A stretch of 64,000 nucleotides of DNA from Thermococcus indicus (GTDB lineage: Archaea > Methanobacteriota_B > Thermococci > Thermococcales > Thermococcaceae), in assembly GCF_006274605.1 (NCBI RefSeq), contig NZ_CP040846.1, positions 2,115,041 to 2,179,040 on the forward strand, in the 5' to 3' direction. Under the pieces are notes generated by a model. It was not told the DNA's origin. It did not search any database and saw nothing but the letters and a program-made list of their open reading frames with translations. The translations under genes were made by a program, and so were the position numbers. Every line of letters starts with the position of its first letter. Position 1 is the first letter of the stretch. Below are positions 33,899 to 41,726 of this stretch, piece by piece.

Positions 33899-34344
33899 CG
33901 AACCACCATGACAGGGGGGCCTATCAGACCGACTACCTCCTCGAGAAGGCTCCCTATCCTCGTTTTTCCGCTCCTGCCGTAGGCACCCATGACGACCAGA
34001 CTGTAGCCCCCGGAGTTGGCCTCTTCGAGGATCTTTTCCTTGGCGGAGCCCTCGACTATCCTGAAGGAGCAGTTCACACCCTCCTCCTGACAGAGCTCCA
34101 GGAGGTTCGTCATCAGGTGCTTGATGCTCCTCTTCATATCATTCCATATCTCCTCCTCAAACCTCTCAACCTCCGAGAGGTTCTCGCTGAACATTCCCAG
34201 GTTGAAGGCCATGGCCCTGGCTTCCCTCCTGTCCAGGACCGAGAAGAGTATGACCTTTCCCCTCTTCTTCTTGGCTATGGCGATGGCATGGAGAGCCGCC
34301 TTCTGGCTCCACTTCGAACCATCAACGAGGACCAGTATACGCAT
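33895..34344 (-). CDS. Universal stress protein family protein
   Basis: A 149-residue UspA-like protein. It starts RILVLVDGSKWSQKAALHAI and has the nucleotide-binding C-terminal pattern VVMGAYGRSGKTRIGS followed by PPVMVV. The G-x2-G-x9-G(S/T) spacing is roughly kept, suggesting ATP binding. It is the last gene of a Usp-SLC13-Usp operon and starts 5 bases after the transporter stop, so it may regulate that transporter. Confidence 0.88.
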   Translation of the reverse strand: MRILVLVDGSKWSQKAALHAIAIAKKKRGKVILFSVLDRREARAMAFNLGMFSENLSEVERFEEEIWNDMKRSIKHLMTNLLELCQEEGVNCSFRIVEGSAKEKILEEANSGGYSLVVMGAYGRSGKTRIGSLLEEVVGLIGPPVMVVR

Positions 34345-34348
34345 GACA

Positions 34349-35635
34349 TCACACCCCTATGTACCTTATCCAGAGCAGCCCCAGTCCTATGGCGACTGTG
34401 GCAAACATTATAACAAGACCAACCTTGAGGAAGTCCATAAACGTTATCCTAACGCCCTCCCTGGCCGCAATACCGATGACAACCACGTTGGCGCTCGCAC
34501 CTATTGCGGTTCCGTTGCCTCCAAGACATGCTCCGAGGGAGAGGGCCCACCAGAGCGGGTAAACGTTCATCGAACTCCCCATTGCCTTTATGAGGGGTAT
34601 CATCGCCGCCGTGAGGGGGATGTTGTCCACTATGGCGGAGGAGACCGCGGAGAACCATGTTACTATAATCAGCGCCTCACCGGTGCTCCCGATGTATCCC
34701 AGTATCCAGCGGGCGACCCCGTCGATGATGCCGGTCTCCACAAGGGCACCGACGAGTATGAAGAGGCCCATGAAGAAGAATATGGCCGTCCACTCGACCT
34801 TTTCGAGTATCTCCTCCGGGTCCATCCCGCTCCACAGGAGGAGAACGGAGGCGCCGGTGAGGGCGACGACCGCCGGCTCAATCCCAAGCCGGTCGTGGAT
34901 GAAAAAGAGCATGACCACCCCGATTATAACCGCCACGGACTTCTTGAAGAGGGAGTGATCCCTTATGGCATCCGCCTCGTCGAGCTCACCGATGGTAGAG
35001 AGTATTCTGTCCCGCTTGGCGTCGCTGATCTTCATGGCCTTCCGGTAGACCAGGTAGATTATCCCGAGGGAGGTGAACAGATCCACGAGGGCTATCGGAC
35101 CCATGTTAAGGAGGAACTCGTTGAAGCTCAGCCCGGCCGCGGAGCCTATCATTATGTTGGGGGGGTCGCCGATAAGGGTGGCGGTTCCGCCTATGTTGGA
35201 GGCAAAGACCTCCGCCAGGAGAAACGGAACAGGATTGATGTCCATGAGGCGCGTTATGTAGAGGAGCATCGGGGTCAGGAGCAGGACGGTTGTAACGTTG
35301 TCAAGAACCGAGCTTATGACGGCGGTGACGACGGAAAACAGCAGGAGAACCTTCATAGGGCTCCCCCGGGCAAACTTGGCGGTCTTTATTGCTATGAACT
35401 CGAAGAGACCGCTCTCCTTGGAGGTGTTGACGATTATCATCATACCGATGAGGAGAAGGAGCGTGTCGAGGTCGAGGTGCTCGGGAAGCGCCTCCCACGG
35501 CACTATGCCGAGGAACAGCACCACGGCCGCACCGAAGAGGGCCGCAACCGTTCTGTGAACCCTCTCGCTGATTATCATGGCGTATGTTACCAGGAACACT
35601 GCGACGGCTATCCCTGCTGCGATGGTCTGCTCCAT
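34349..35635 (-). CDS. SLC13/ArsB-NhaD superfamily ion transporter
   Basis: A 428-residue membrane protein with about eleven segments. It has the ion transporter superfamily motifs SSVLDNVTTVLLLTPM (about residues 108-123) and its repeat SSAIVDNIPLTAAMIPL (about 329-345), plus NIGGTATLIGDPPNIMIG (about 147-164). Relatives carry arsenite, sodium/proton or dicarboxylates; the substrate here is unknown. The ATG at 35635 is favoured over the upstream GTG. Two universal-stress-type proteins flank it in the same operon. Confidence 0.88.
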   Translation of the reverse strand: MEQTIAAGIAVAVFLVTYAMIISERVHRTVAALFGAAVVLFLGIVPWEALPEHLDLDTLLLLIGMMIIVNTSKESGLFEFIAIKTAKFARGSPMKVLLLFSVVTAVISSVLDNVTTVLLLTPMLLYITRLMDINPVPFLLAEVFASNIGGTATLIGDPPNIMIGSAAGLSFNEFLLNMGPIALVDLFTSLGIIYLVYRKAMKISDAKRDRILSTIGELDEADAIRDHSLFKKSVAVIIGVVMLFFIHDRLGIEPAVVALTGASVLLLWSGMDPEEILEKVEWTAIFFFMGLFILVGALVETGIIDGVARWILGYIGSTGEALIIVTWFSAVSSAIVDNIPLTAAMIPLIKAMGSSMNVYPLWWALSLGACLGGNGTAIGASANVVVIGIAAREGVRITFMDFLKVGLVIMFATVAIGLGLLWIRYIGV

Positions 35636-35648
35636 GGTCACCACCCAA

Positions 35649-36200
35649 CTAGTAGATTATAACCGGACTCTCAAGATGCTGGACTATTTTCAGAACGACG
35701 GGGCTTACGGGCGACGTTCTCGTAACCTCCGAGCCGTAGCTCCTGGACACGACGAGGAGATCGAAGTTATCGTTCTCCATGAGTCTTATAACGTCGTCAC
35801 TCTTGCTCCCGATGAACTGCCTCCGCTCTATTCTAAGGCCCAGCTCCCCTAGCCTCGGGGCTATTTTAAGAACAAGGGCCCGGGCAAATTCCATTTTGGC
35901 ACTTCTAAGCTTTTCAGCCTCTTCCTTGCCCAGGGTCTGCTCAATGAGCGCCAGAGTTCTTTTCTCCGAGATGTAAACGAGCGTCACGGACGCACCGCTG
36001 TACGCGCTCAGCGTCTCGTAAAGCTCCTCCGGTATCTCACCGGAGAACCTATCAATGGGGATCAGAATCGAACGAACCTCCGGAAGCACAAACTCCTCGG
36101 GAAGGAGCAAAAACTCCCGGTACCTCCTGGTTATCTCCTCGTACCTGTCCGCGGCGATGTTCTGAAACTTCCTCTGGATGAGCCTGCTGAATATGTCCAT
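35649..36200 (-). CDS. UspA-like protein, degenerate nucleotide site
   Basis: A 183-residue protein of the universal stress fold (SILIPIDRFSGEIPEELYET near residue 44). A helical N-terminal extension (DIFSRLIQRKFQNIAADRYE) is not seen in the downstream Usp. The C-terminus reads LLVVSRSYGSEVTRTSPVSP, where the glycine-rich ATP loop is poorly kept, so it may not bind nucleotide. The ATG at 36200 has GGTGGGGATGGGA upstream. TATA-like CTTATATATT lies about 35 bases upstream. It is the first gene of the Usp-transporter-Usp operon. Confidence 0.75.
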   Translation of the reverse strand: MDIFSRLIQRKFQNIAADRYEEITRRYREFLLLPEEFVLPEVRSILIPIDRFSGEIPEELYETLSAYSGASVTLVYISEKRTLALIEQTLGKEEAEKLRSAKMEFARALVLKIAPRLGELGLRIERRQFIGSKSDDVIRLMENDNFDLLVVSRSYGSEVTRTSPVSPVVLKIVQHLESPVIIY

Positions 36201-36263
36201 TCCCATCCCCACCTTCCGGAGGGAGAAGAGGAATATATAAGCTTTTTCTGGCTCCCGGCCCAT

Positions 36264-36381
36264 CTCGAGGGGTCGGGTCTGAATGGAAAATGGCCCCCCA
36301 ACTGGATTTCAGTCCCTGAGTTAAACGGATGAACCACAAACCCTTTATTAAAATCCGTTGAGATAAGTGCGGGGTGAGAAT
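36264..36381. promoter_or_regulatory. Promoter region of the Lon-like protease gene
   Basis: TTTATTAAAA at 36343-36352 lies about 30 bases before the ATG at 36382, with GGGGTGAGAAT as ribosome binding site. The leftward usp operon has its own TATA box at about 36232-36241, just outside this interval. The remaining bases show no repeat. Confidence 0.45.
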
Positions 36382-38318
36382 ATGAAGCGAACAGCGGCCG
36401 TGCTTCTCATAGCCCTGCTGATTCTGCCGTTCGCAGGATTTGCAGCGGCCCAGTGCCAGAGCGAGGGACACACGGTTGTTCTAAAGGCACCGGCAGTCTC
36501 GAAGACCTCCAACGGAGAGCTCGTCGGAGTGGCCACGGACTTCGTGATAACCGTCGCACCCGGAACGGGGCACGTCTACGTGGAAACCTGGCCCCTCGCG
36601 GAGGTGGACATGCAGGCCAGCGCGAGGCTTGCCGCCCAGATAGCCGGCAAGGTTCTCGGTGTGGATATGAACAAGTACGACGTCTTCATTCAGATAAAAG
36701 CCGATTCCCCAATCATCGGCGGCCCATCCGCCGGCGGAACCATGACCGTCGGAATAATCGCGGCCCTTGAGGGATGGCAGGTCAATCCAAAGGTGATGAT
36801 GACGGGTATGATAAACCCCGACGGCACCATCGGTCCGGTTGGCGGCATACTGGAAAAGGCCTCCGCCGCCCACGACGTCGGGGCCGAGGTGTTCCTGATT
36901 CCGGAGGGCCAGAGGATACAGTACGTCCAGGAAACCCAGAAGAAGGAGATAGGGGGCATAGTGGAGATAAACACCCAGACGAAGAAGGTGGACGTGGTAG
37001 ATTACGCGAAAGAGCGCTGGGGCCTGACTGTTATCGAGATAAAGGACATATACGACGCCGTTTACTATTTCACCGGCCGCAGGATACCGAGGCCCGAGGC
37101 CCCTCCTACGTCAGCGTCGATACGTCGTTCCTCAAGGACGACGCGCTCAGGGACTACGAGAACACAACCTCCTACTACCGGGCAACGCTTGAGAAGCTCA
37201 AGGACAGCGACGTCAGCTACGCCACCTACACCACGCTGATGGAGGCTCTGAACCAGGCCAGCGCCATCCTCAACCAGTCAAAGGAAGCAATAGACGACGG
37301 AATGTACTACACCGCACTCAGCAAGGACTTCCAGGCGAGGATAATCATAAGGCACGTTGACTGGTACCTGGACGTGAAGTCGCAGGATGATGTTCAGAGG
37401 CTCCTCAAGACCACAGGCAACCAGATAAACGCATCGGAAAGCACCGTCTCCGGGATAACCATAAAGGGCGTCACGATGCTCCAGGCGGTAGCTGCCGCGG
37501 AGGAGAGGGTGGAGCAGGCCAAGGGGCTGCTTGAGGAGGCGTGGAAGTACTACTACAGCGGAGACTACTGGGACGCCGTGGGCGATGCGGCATACGCCTA
37601 CGAGAGGGCCAAAACCGCAGAGCTATGGGCGGAGCTGGGCGAGAGGTTCGCGGGCGACGAGGTCATAAGCAGGGACGTTGTGAAGGCAACGGCCAGGGAC
37701 TACATAGACGAGTCCAACCTCATCGTGACCTACATAGAGTCGATGTACGGCACCGTTGGGGGCGACCTGAGTCAGAGCATCCAGCAGGCAGAGCAGTACT
37801 ACGAGGACGGCAAGTACTCGGCGGCACTGTTCACGGCGATGGAGGCAAGGGTGAGGGCGCAGGTCTTCCTCGACACGCTGGGTATAGATAACCAGAGCGT
37901 GCTTGTGGATAAGATGAAAGCGATGAAGACCGATGCCAGAACCGCCATCGGGGTGGCTCAGAGCCAGGGTGTCACGCCCGTCCTTGCGATGGCCTACTAC
38001 GAGTTCGCCGAGAGCTACGAGAAGAGCGCCGAGGAGAACGGGAGTATCGACGACATGCAGACCGCGATGATATTCTACCAGTACGCCAGGGAGACGGCCG
38101 GCCTCTTCCTCAGCGCGCCGTCCCAGCAGACCCCACTGCCCCAGGACAACTCAACCGGCGTACCGCAGATAATCATACCCACCGGCGCGTCCACTCCGAC
38201 CGATGGCTCCACCAGCACCCGGTCGGAAGGGACGCCGGAAGGACTCCCCGCCGCGGCCCTGGCGGCAGCGGCGGTGGGGGCGTTCCTGGTCGGTGCCCTC
38301 GTTGGAAGAAGGCTCTGA
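36382..38318 (+). pseudogene. Lon-like S16 protease, one-base frameshift
   Basis: Two frames make one protein of about 645 residues. The first has a signal peptide (TAAVLLIALLILPFAGFAAA) and a Lon-type proteolytic domain with catalytic Ser in IIGGPSAGGTMTVG and Lys in GGILEKASAAHDVGA. The second carries helical repeats and a C-terminal membrane segment (AALAAAAVGAFLVGALVG). The frame breaks at the C run 37100-37103. One more C restores RRIPRPEAPSYVSVDTSFL. It belongs with archaeal predicted S16-type proteases of COG1750. If real, the break would leave a secreted protease lacking its anchor; a base-call error is equally likely. Confidence 0.85.
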
Positions 38319-38341
38319 CCACCACTTCTTCTTTTAGACCG

Positions 38342-39448
38342 CTAGACCAGCGCCTTCAGGAACTCAACGTAGACGCGCTTTACCCTCTTCAGGGATTCAA
38401 CGCTCACCCACTCGTCGCTCCCGTGCCAGTTGCCACCGACCGGCCCGTAAACCAGCGTCGGCTTGTTGAGGTAAGTCCCGAAGTAGTTGAAGTCCCCAAC
38501 GCTCCGACCGTAGATTATCTCGGGCTCTCCTCCAAGGACGGTCCTGTGGGCGGACTTGAAGATGTTCACAAAGCGATCGTTCTCCCTGACGACGTAGGGG
38601 AGCATATCCGGCGTCGGTCTCTCAAACTTCGAGACCCTGATGTCCCCCTTCAGTTTTACCCTCCCCGCAAGGTTGAGGAGCTCGGAGCTAACCTTTTCCC
38701 AGTCCTCACCAATGACTACGTGCCTGTCTATTATCGCCCTGGCGTAGTCCGGGACGCTCAGGCCGTCGGCAGAGCCCTCAATACTGAGGGTGCAGTAGGA
38801 GCCCACGCCAAGCTTTCTGTGGTTCCTGAAGCGTATCTTCCAGAGGGAGCCGACGAACCTCCCCAGCTCCTCTATGGAGTTGAGCCCCTCGTGCGGCCTC
38901 GCCGCGTGGGCTTTCTTCCCGAAGACCTCCACCTGAACAACGAAGCGCCCCCTCGCACCGAGCATGAGCCTCTCGTTCGTCGGCTCCGCGACGAGGACAA
39001 CGTCAGCCCTGTCCAGCTTTCCGCTCCTTATGAGCTCCCAGGCACCCCTGGAGTAGCCCTCCTCATCGACGACCGCGGTGAAGATGATGTTGGGCCGCTC
39101 CTTCCGGGGAAGCTCTGCCATCTCAACGAACGCGGCCAGGAGCGCCGCCAGGCCCGCCTTCATATCCGCGCTTCCCAGGCCGTAGAAACGGTCGCCCTCC
39201 AGCTCACCGTGAGGATTTCTGGTCCAACCGGGGGATAGATTGACGGTGTCCATGTGACCGTTCAGAACGACGGTGTAGCTCCTTCCAGGAAGATAGGCCA
39301 CCACGTCGCTTCCAAAGCCCTCAACCGGAAGGAGCTCCACGTCAAAGCCATGCTCCTCGAGAAACGAAGCGATAAATCGGGAGATCTCCTCCTCTTTTCC
39401 AAACGGGGAGCTGATGGACACCAGTTCCTTCAGGAGGTCAAATTCCAT
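38342..39448 (-). CDS. M20 family metallopeptidase (ArgE/DapE-like)
   Basis: A 368-residue co-catalytic zinc hydrolase. Metal and catalytic residues are visible: LNGHMDTVN (about 63-71), FYGLGSADMKAG (about 88-99), AVVDEEGYSRGA (about 124-135) and VAEPTNERL (about 154-162). It probably removes N-acyl groups from amino acids or cleaves small peptides; the substrate cannot be read from the sequence. The ATG at 39448 follows GGTGATGGTTAT. The longer frame up to 39514 enters AT-rich promoter DNA and is unlikely. Confidence 0.85.
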   Translation of the reverse strand: MEFDLLKELVSISSPFGKEEEISRFIASFLEEHGFDVELLPVEGFGSDVVAYLPGRSYTVVLNGHMDTVNLSPGWTRNPHGELEGDRFYGLGSADMKAGLAALLAAFVEMAELPRKERPNIIFTAVVDEEGYSRGAWELIRSGKLDRADVVLVAEPTNERLMLGARGRFVVQVEVFGKKAHAARPHEGLNSIEELGRFVGSLWKIRFRNHRKLGVGSYCTLSIEGSADGLSVPDYARAIIDRHVVIGEDWEKVSSELLNLAGRVKLKGDIRVSKFERPTPDMLPYVVRENDRFVNIFKSAHRTVLGGEPEIIYGRSVGDFNYFGTYLNKPTLVYGPVGGNWHGSDEWVSVESLKRVKRVYVEFLKALV

Positions 39449-39487
39449 ATAACCATCACCAGATGATAAAAACGACAAAGTGCTTAA

Positions 39488-39505
39488 GTAATTTTCCCCA
39501 ATTAC
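39488..39505. promoter_or_regulatory. Palindrome upstream of the M20 peptidase gene
   Basis: GTAATT (39488-39493) and AATTAC (39500-39505) form a perfect 6-bp inverted repeat around a 6-base centre. It sits about 40 bases upstream of the ATG, beside a TATA-like CTTAAGC on the minus strand, where archaeal repressors or activators often bind. The rest of the gap to the tRNA (39506-39630) shows only short meaningless frames. Confidence 0.35.
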
Positions 39506-39630
39506 ATTGAACAAAATTTGACTAAAATCCCAGTTTTTTCAAAATGCCAAAGTATTCCACCGTGAGGTAGACAATGCGGCAGGTGAAACCAGAAACGGCA
39601 AGTATATCCAAAACAGGAAGGTTTGTTTTC

Positions 39631-39708
39631 TGGTGGACCGGGCGGGATTTGAACCCGCGGCCTCCGCCTTGCGAGGGCGGCGCTCATACCAGGCTGAGCT
39701 ACCGGCCC
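39631..39708 (-). tRNA. tRNA-Ala, anticodon CGC
   Basis: The minus strand reads GGGCCGG (acceptor), TAGCTCAGCCTGGTATGAGC (D arm), an anticodon arm CCGCC-CUCGCAA-GGCGG, and GCGGGTTCAAATCCCGC (T arm). It ends CCGGTCC and A, with CCA encoded. The anticodon is CGC (reads GCG). The acceptor stem has the G3:U70 pair that marks alanine tRNAs. There is no intron. A TATA-like CTTTTAAAC lies about 30 bases upstream on the minus strand (near 39737-39748). Confidence 0.96.
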
Positions 39709-39846
39709 ACACCCGGTATTAGGAACCGGCCCTGGGTTTAAAAGCTTTTGGTTCCCCCAGCTTCTTCCGTTTCCATATCAATGTCAAAGACCTGGAATTA
39801 CCAAAGCCCTTTTAACTCATACATGCCAACAAACCCCGGTGGTGAG

Positions 39847-41133
39847 ATGGACCCCCTAACGTTTCACAGGGACAACTTCATAGGGAACGGAAAGATAGAG
39901 GTAATACCCAAGGTTCCCATCACGGGAGAGAGCCTCAGCCTCGCGTACACGCCGGGCGTAGCGGAGGTTTCGCGAAGGGTAAAGAAAAATCCCGAGGACG
40001 CCTTTGAATACACCAACCGGGGAAATACGATAGCCGTCGTGAGCGACGGAACCCGCGTGTTAGGCCTTGGGGATACAGGGCCCCTCGGGGCACTCCCGGT
40101 CATGGAGGGGAAAGCTCTGCTCTTCAAGGCCTTCGGGGGAGTCGATGCGTTTCCCCTGGTGGTGGACGAGAAAAACCCGGACCGCCTCATCGAAGTTATA
40201 AAAGCCGTTTCACCCTCCTTTGGGGGAATCAACCTCGAGGATATCTCCTCCCCGAAATGCTTCTACATCCTTGAAAGGCTGAGGAAAGAGCTCGAAATTC
40301 CCGTCTTCCACGACGACCAGCAGGGGACTGCGAGCGTCGTCCTCGCGGCGCTCATAAATTCGCTGAAGGTGGTCGGAAAGAAGCCCGGCGAAATCACGGT
40401 CGCGCTCTTCGGGGCGGGGGCAGCGGGATTCGCCACCCTCAGACTGATCACGAAGGCCGGAATACCCCCCGGAAACGTCCGCGTCGTTGAGCTCGTGAAC
40501 GGGGAGCCGAGGATTTTAACACCGGACCTTCCGCTTGAGAGGCTCTTCCCATACCGCGGCGGGCTCCTTGAAAAGACCAACGCCGAGGGAATCGAGGGCG
40601 GCCCTGAGGAGGCGCTGAAGGGCGCCGACGTGCTCATATCCTTCACGAGGCCCGGGCCAGGGGTGATAAGGGGGGAGTGGATAGAGCTGATGGCCGACGA
40701 CGCAGTAGTGTTCCCTCTGGCCAACCCCGTTCCGGAGATACTCCCGGAGGAAGCCAAAAAGGCCGGAGCGCGGATAGTTGCCACCGGCAGGAGCGACTAT
40801 CCCAACCAGGTGAACAACCTCCTGGGCTTCCCGGCGATTTTCAGGGGGACCCTCGACGTGAGGGCCAGAACCATAACGGACGGGATGGTCATCGCCGCGG
40901 CAATGGCCATGGCGGAAACAATCGAACCCGACGAGGACGAGATAATCCCCTCGCCATTCCACCCCGACGTCCATCCAAAGGTAGCGAGGGCAGTCGCCGA
41001 GGAAGCGATGCGTGAAAACGTTGCGAGGATACGCGTGAGCGGGGAAGAAGTGGAGGAGAGGCTGAAGCGCTGGAGGGAGTTCTACGAGCGGGAGATAGTG
41101 CCCCTCAACGACCGTAGAGGGAGCTACCGTTAG
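39847..41133 (+). CDS. Malic enzyme, decarboxylating malate dehydrogenase
   Basis: A 428-residue malic enzyme that interconverts malate and pyruvate plus CO2 with NAD(P). It has SLAYTPGVAEVSRRV (about 30-44), NTIAVVSDGTRVLGLGDTGP (about 59-78), FGGINLEDISSPKCF, PVFHDDQQGTASVV (metal and catalytic residues) and the nucleotide loop VALFGAGAAGFATL. The length fits the short archaeal/bacterial class. The ATG at 39847 follows GGTGGTGAG; upstream in-frame ATGs lack a ribosome site. TATA-like CTTTTAACTC lies at 39809-39818. Its end overlaps the convergent fumarase beta gene by 29 bases. Confidence 0.95.
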   Translation: MDPLTFHRDNFIGNGKIEVIPKVPITGESLSLAYTPGVAEVSRRVKKNPEDAFEYTNRGNTIAVVSDGTRVLGLGDTGPLGALPVMEGKALLFKAFGGVDAFPLVVDEKNPDRLIEVIKAVSPSFGGINLEDISSPKCFYILERLRKELEIPVFHDDQQGTASVVLAALINSLKVVGKKPGEITVALFGAGAAGFATLRLITKAGIPPGNVRVVELVNGEPRILTPDLPLERLFPYRGGLLEKTNAEGIEGGPEEALKGADVLISFTRPGPGVIRGEWIELMADDAVVFPLANPVPEILPEEAKKAGARIVATGRSDYPNQVNNLLGFPAIFRGTLDVRARTITDGMVIAAAMAMAETIEPDEDEIIPSPFHPDVHPKVARAVAEEAMRENVARIRVSGEEVEERLKRWREFYEREIVPLNDRRGSYR

Positions 41134-41623
41134 CGTCTATCGCCACCAGCAGCGGGAAGTCCTCAACCTCAAGAACCCACGCCGCCTCCGGAATCCCCAG
41201 TTCCTCCAGCCAGAGGACGTCAACGACGCGCTTTACGCTCTTCGCCGCCAGGGAGCCCGCTCCACCTGTGAAGGCGAAGTAAACGGCGCGGCCTTTGAAG
41301 GGCCCCGGGTTCATGCCCCCCTTTCCGATTATCCCACGGACGCCGAGGGAGAGGATTTCCTCCAGGTAGCGGTTCATCCTAGCGCTCGTCGTCGGCCCGG
41401 CGGAGACTATCTCATACCCATTGGAAGTTTTCCTCACCACCGGCCCGCAGTGGTAGATAACGGCCCCGTTGAGGTCGAAGGGAAGCTCTCCCCTCTCTGC
41501 CAGTTCGAGGATTTTCCTGTGGGCCGAGTCCCTCGCCGTGTAGATCACCCCGGAGAGGTGAACAACGTCGCCGGCCCTGAGGTTCAGGACGTCATCCTCG
41601 CTCAGAGGGGTTTTCAGCCTCAT
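41105..41623 (-). CDS. Fumarate hydratase class I, beta subunit
   Basis: A 172-residue C-terminal (beta) part of the iron-sulfur class I fumarase. It has GDVVHLSGVIYTARDSAHR (about 18-36), YHCGPVVRK, SAGPTTSARMNRYLEEIL (about 74-91), GIIGKGGMNPG and FTGGAGSLAAK. It pairs with the alpha subunit encoded at 47950 to hydrate fumarate to malate. The two genes are normally neighbours in related archaea but here lie 6.3 kb apart. The ATG at 41623 has a TATA-like CCTTTAAGG upstream. Confidence 0.93.
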   Translation of the reverse strand: MRLKTPLSEDDVLNLRAGDVVHLSGVIYTARDSAHRKILELAERGELPFDLNGAVIYHCGPVVRKTSNGYEIVSAGPTTSARMNRYLEEILSLGVRGIIGKGGMNPGPFKGRAVYFAFTGGAGSLAAKSVKRVVDVLWLEELGIPEAAWVLEVEDFPLLVAIDANGSSLYGR

Positions 41624-41657
41624 AATAGGCCATAGAGGGAAGTCCTTAAAGGCGTTT

Positions 41658-41684
41658 TGGGTTTGGCAGAATTGGTCAAACCCA
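41658..41684. promoter_or_regulatory. 8-bp inverted repeat at the fumarase beta promoter
   Basis: TGGGTTTG (41658-41665) and CAAACCCA (41677-41684) are perfect inverted copies with an 11-base spacer. The element lies just upstream of the TATA box for the minus-strand fumarase beta gene and about 45 bases before the divergent gene at 41727. Either or both genes could be controlled from it. The cognate regulator is unknown. Confidence 0.45.
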
Positions 41685-41726
41685 GGTCATAAGTAGGAAT
41701 CCGCCGATGTTTCGTATGGTGATTCC

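Noticed and set aside
34121-35662. A long plus-strand open frame opposite the SLC13 transporter gene.
   Set aside because: The product is rich in Glu, His, Tyr and Gly, typical of the antisense of a membrane protein, and has no start signal or family motif.
39506-39708. Short reading frames running from the gap across the tRNA-Ala gene, considered as an integrase remnant at a tRNA attachment site.
   Set aside because: The frames are only a few dozen codons, contain stops, and the similarity to tRNA-derived integrase segments comes from the tRNA itself. No direct repeat of the tRNA 3' end was found nearby.
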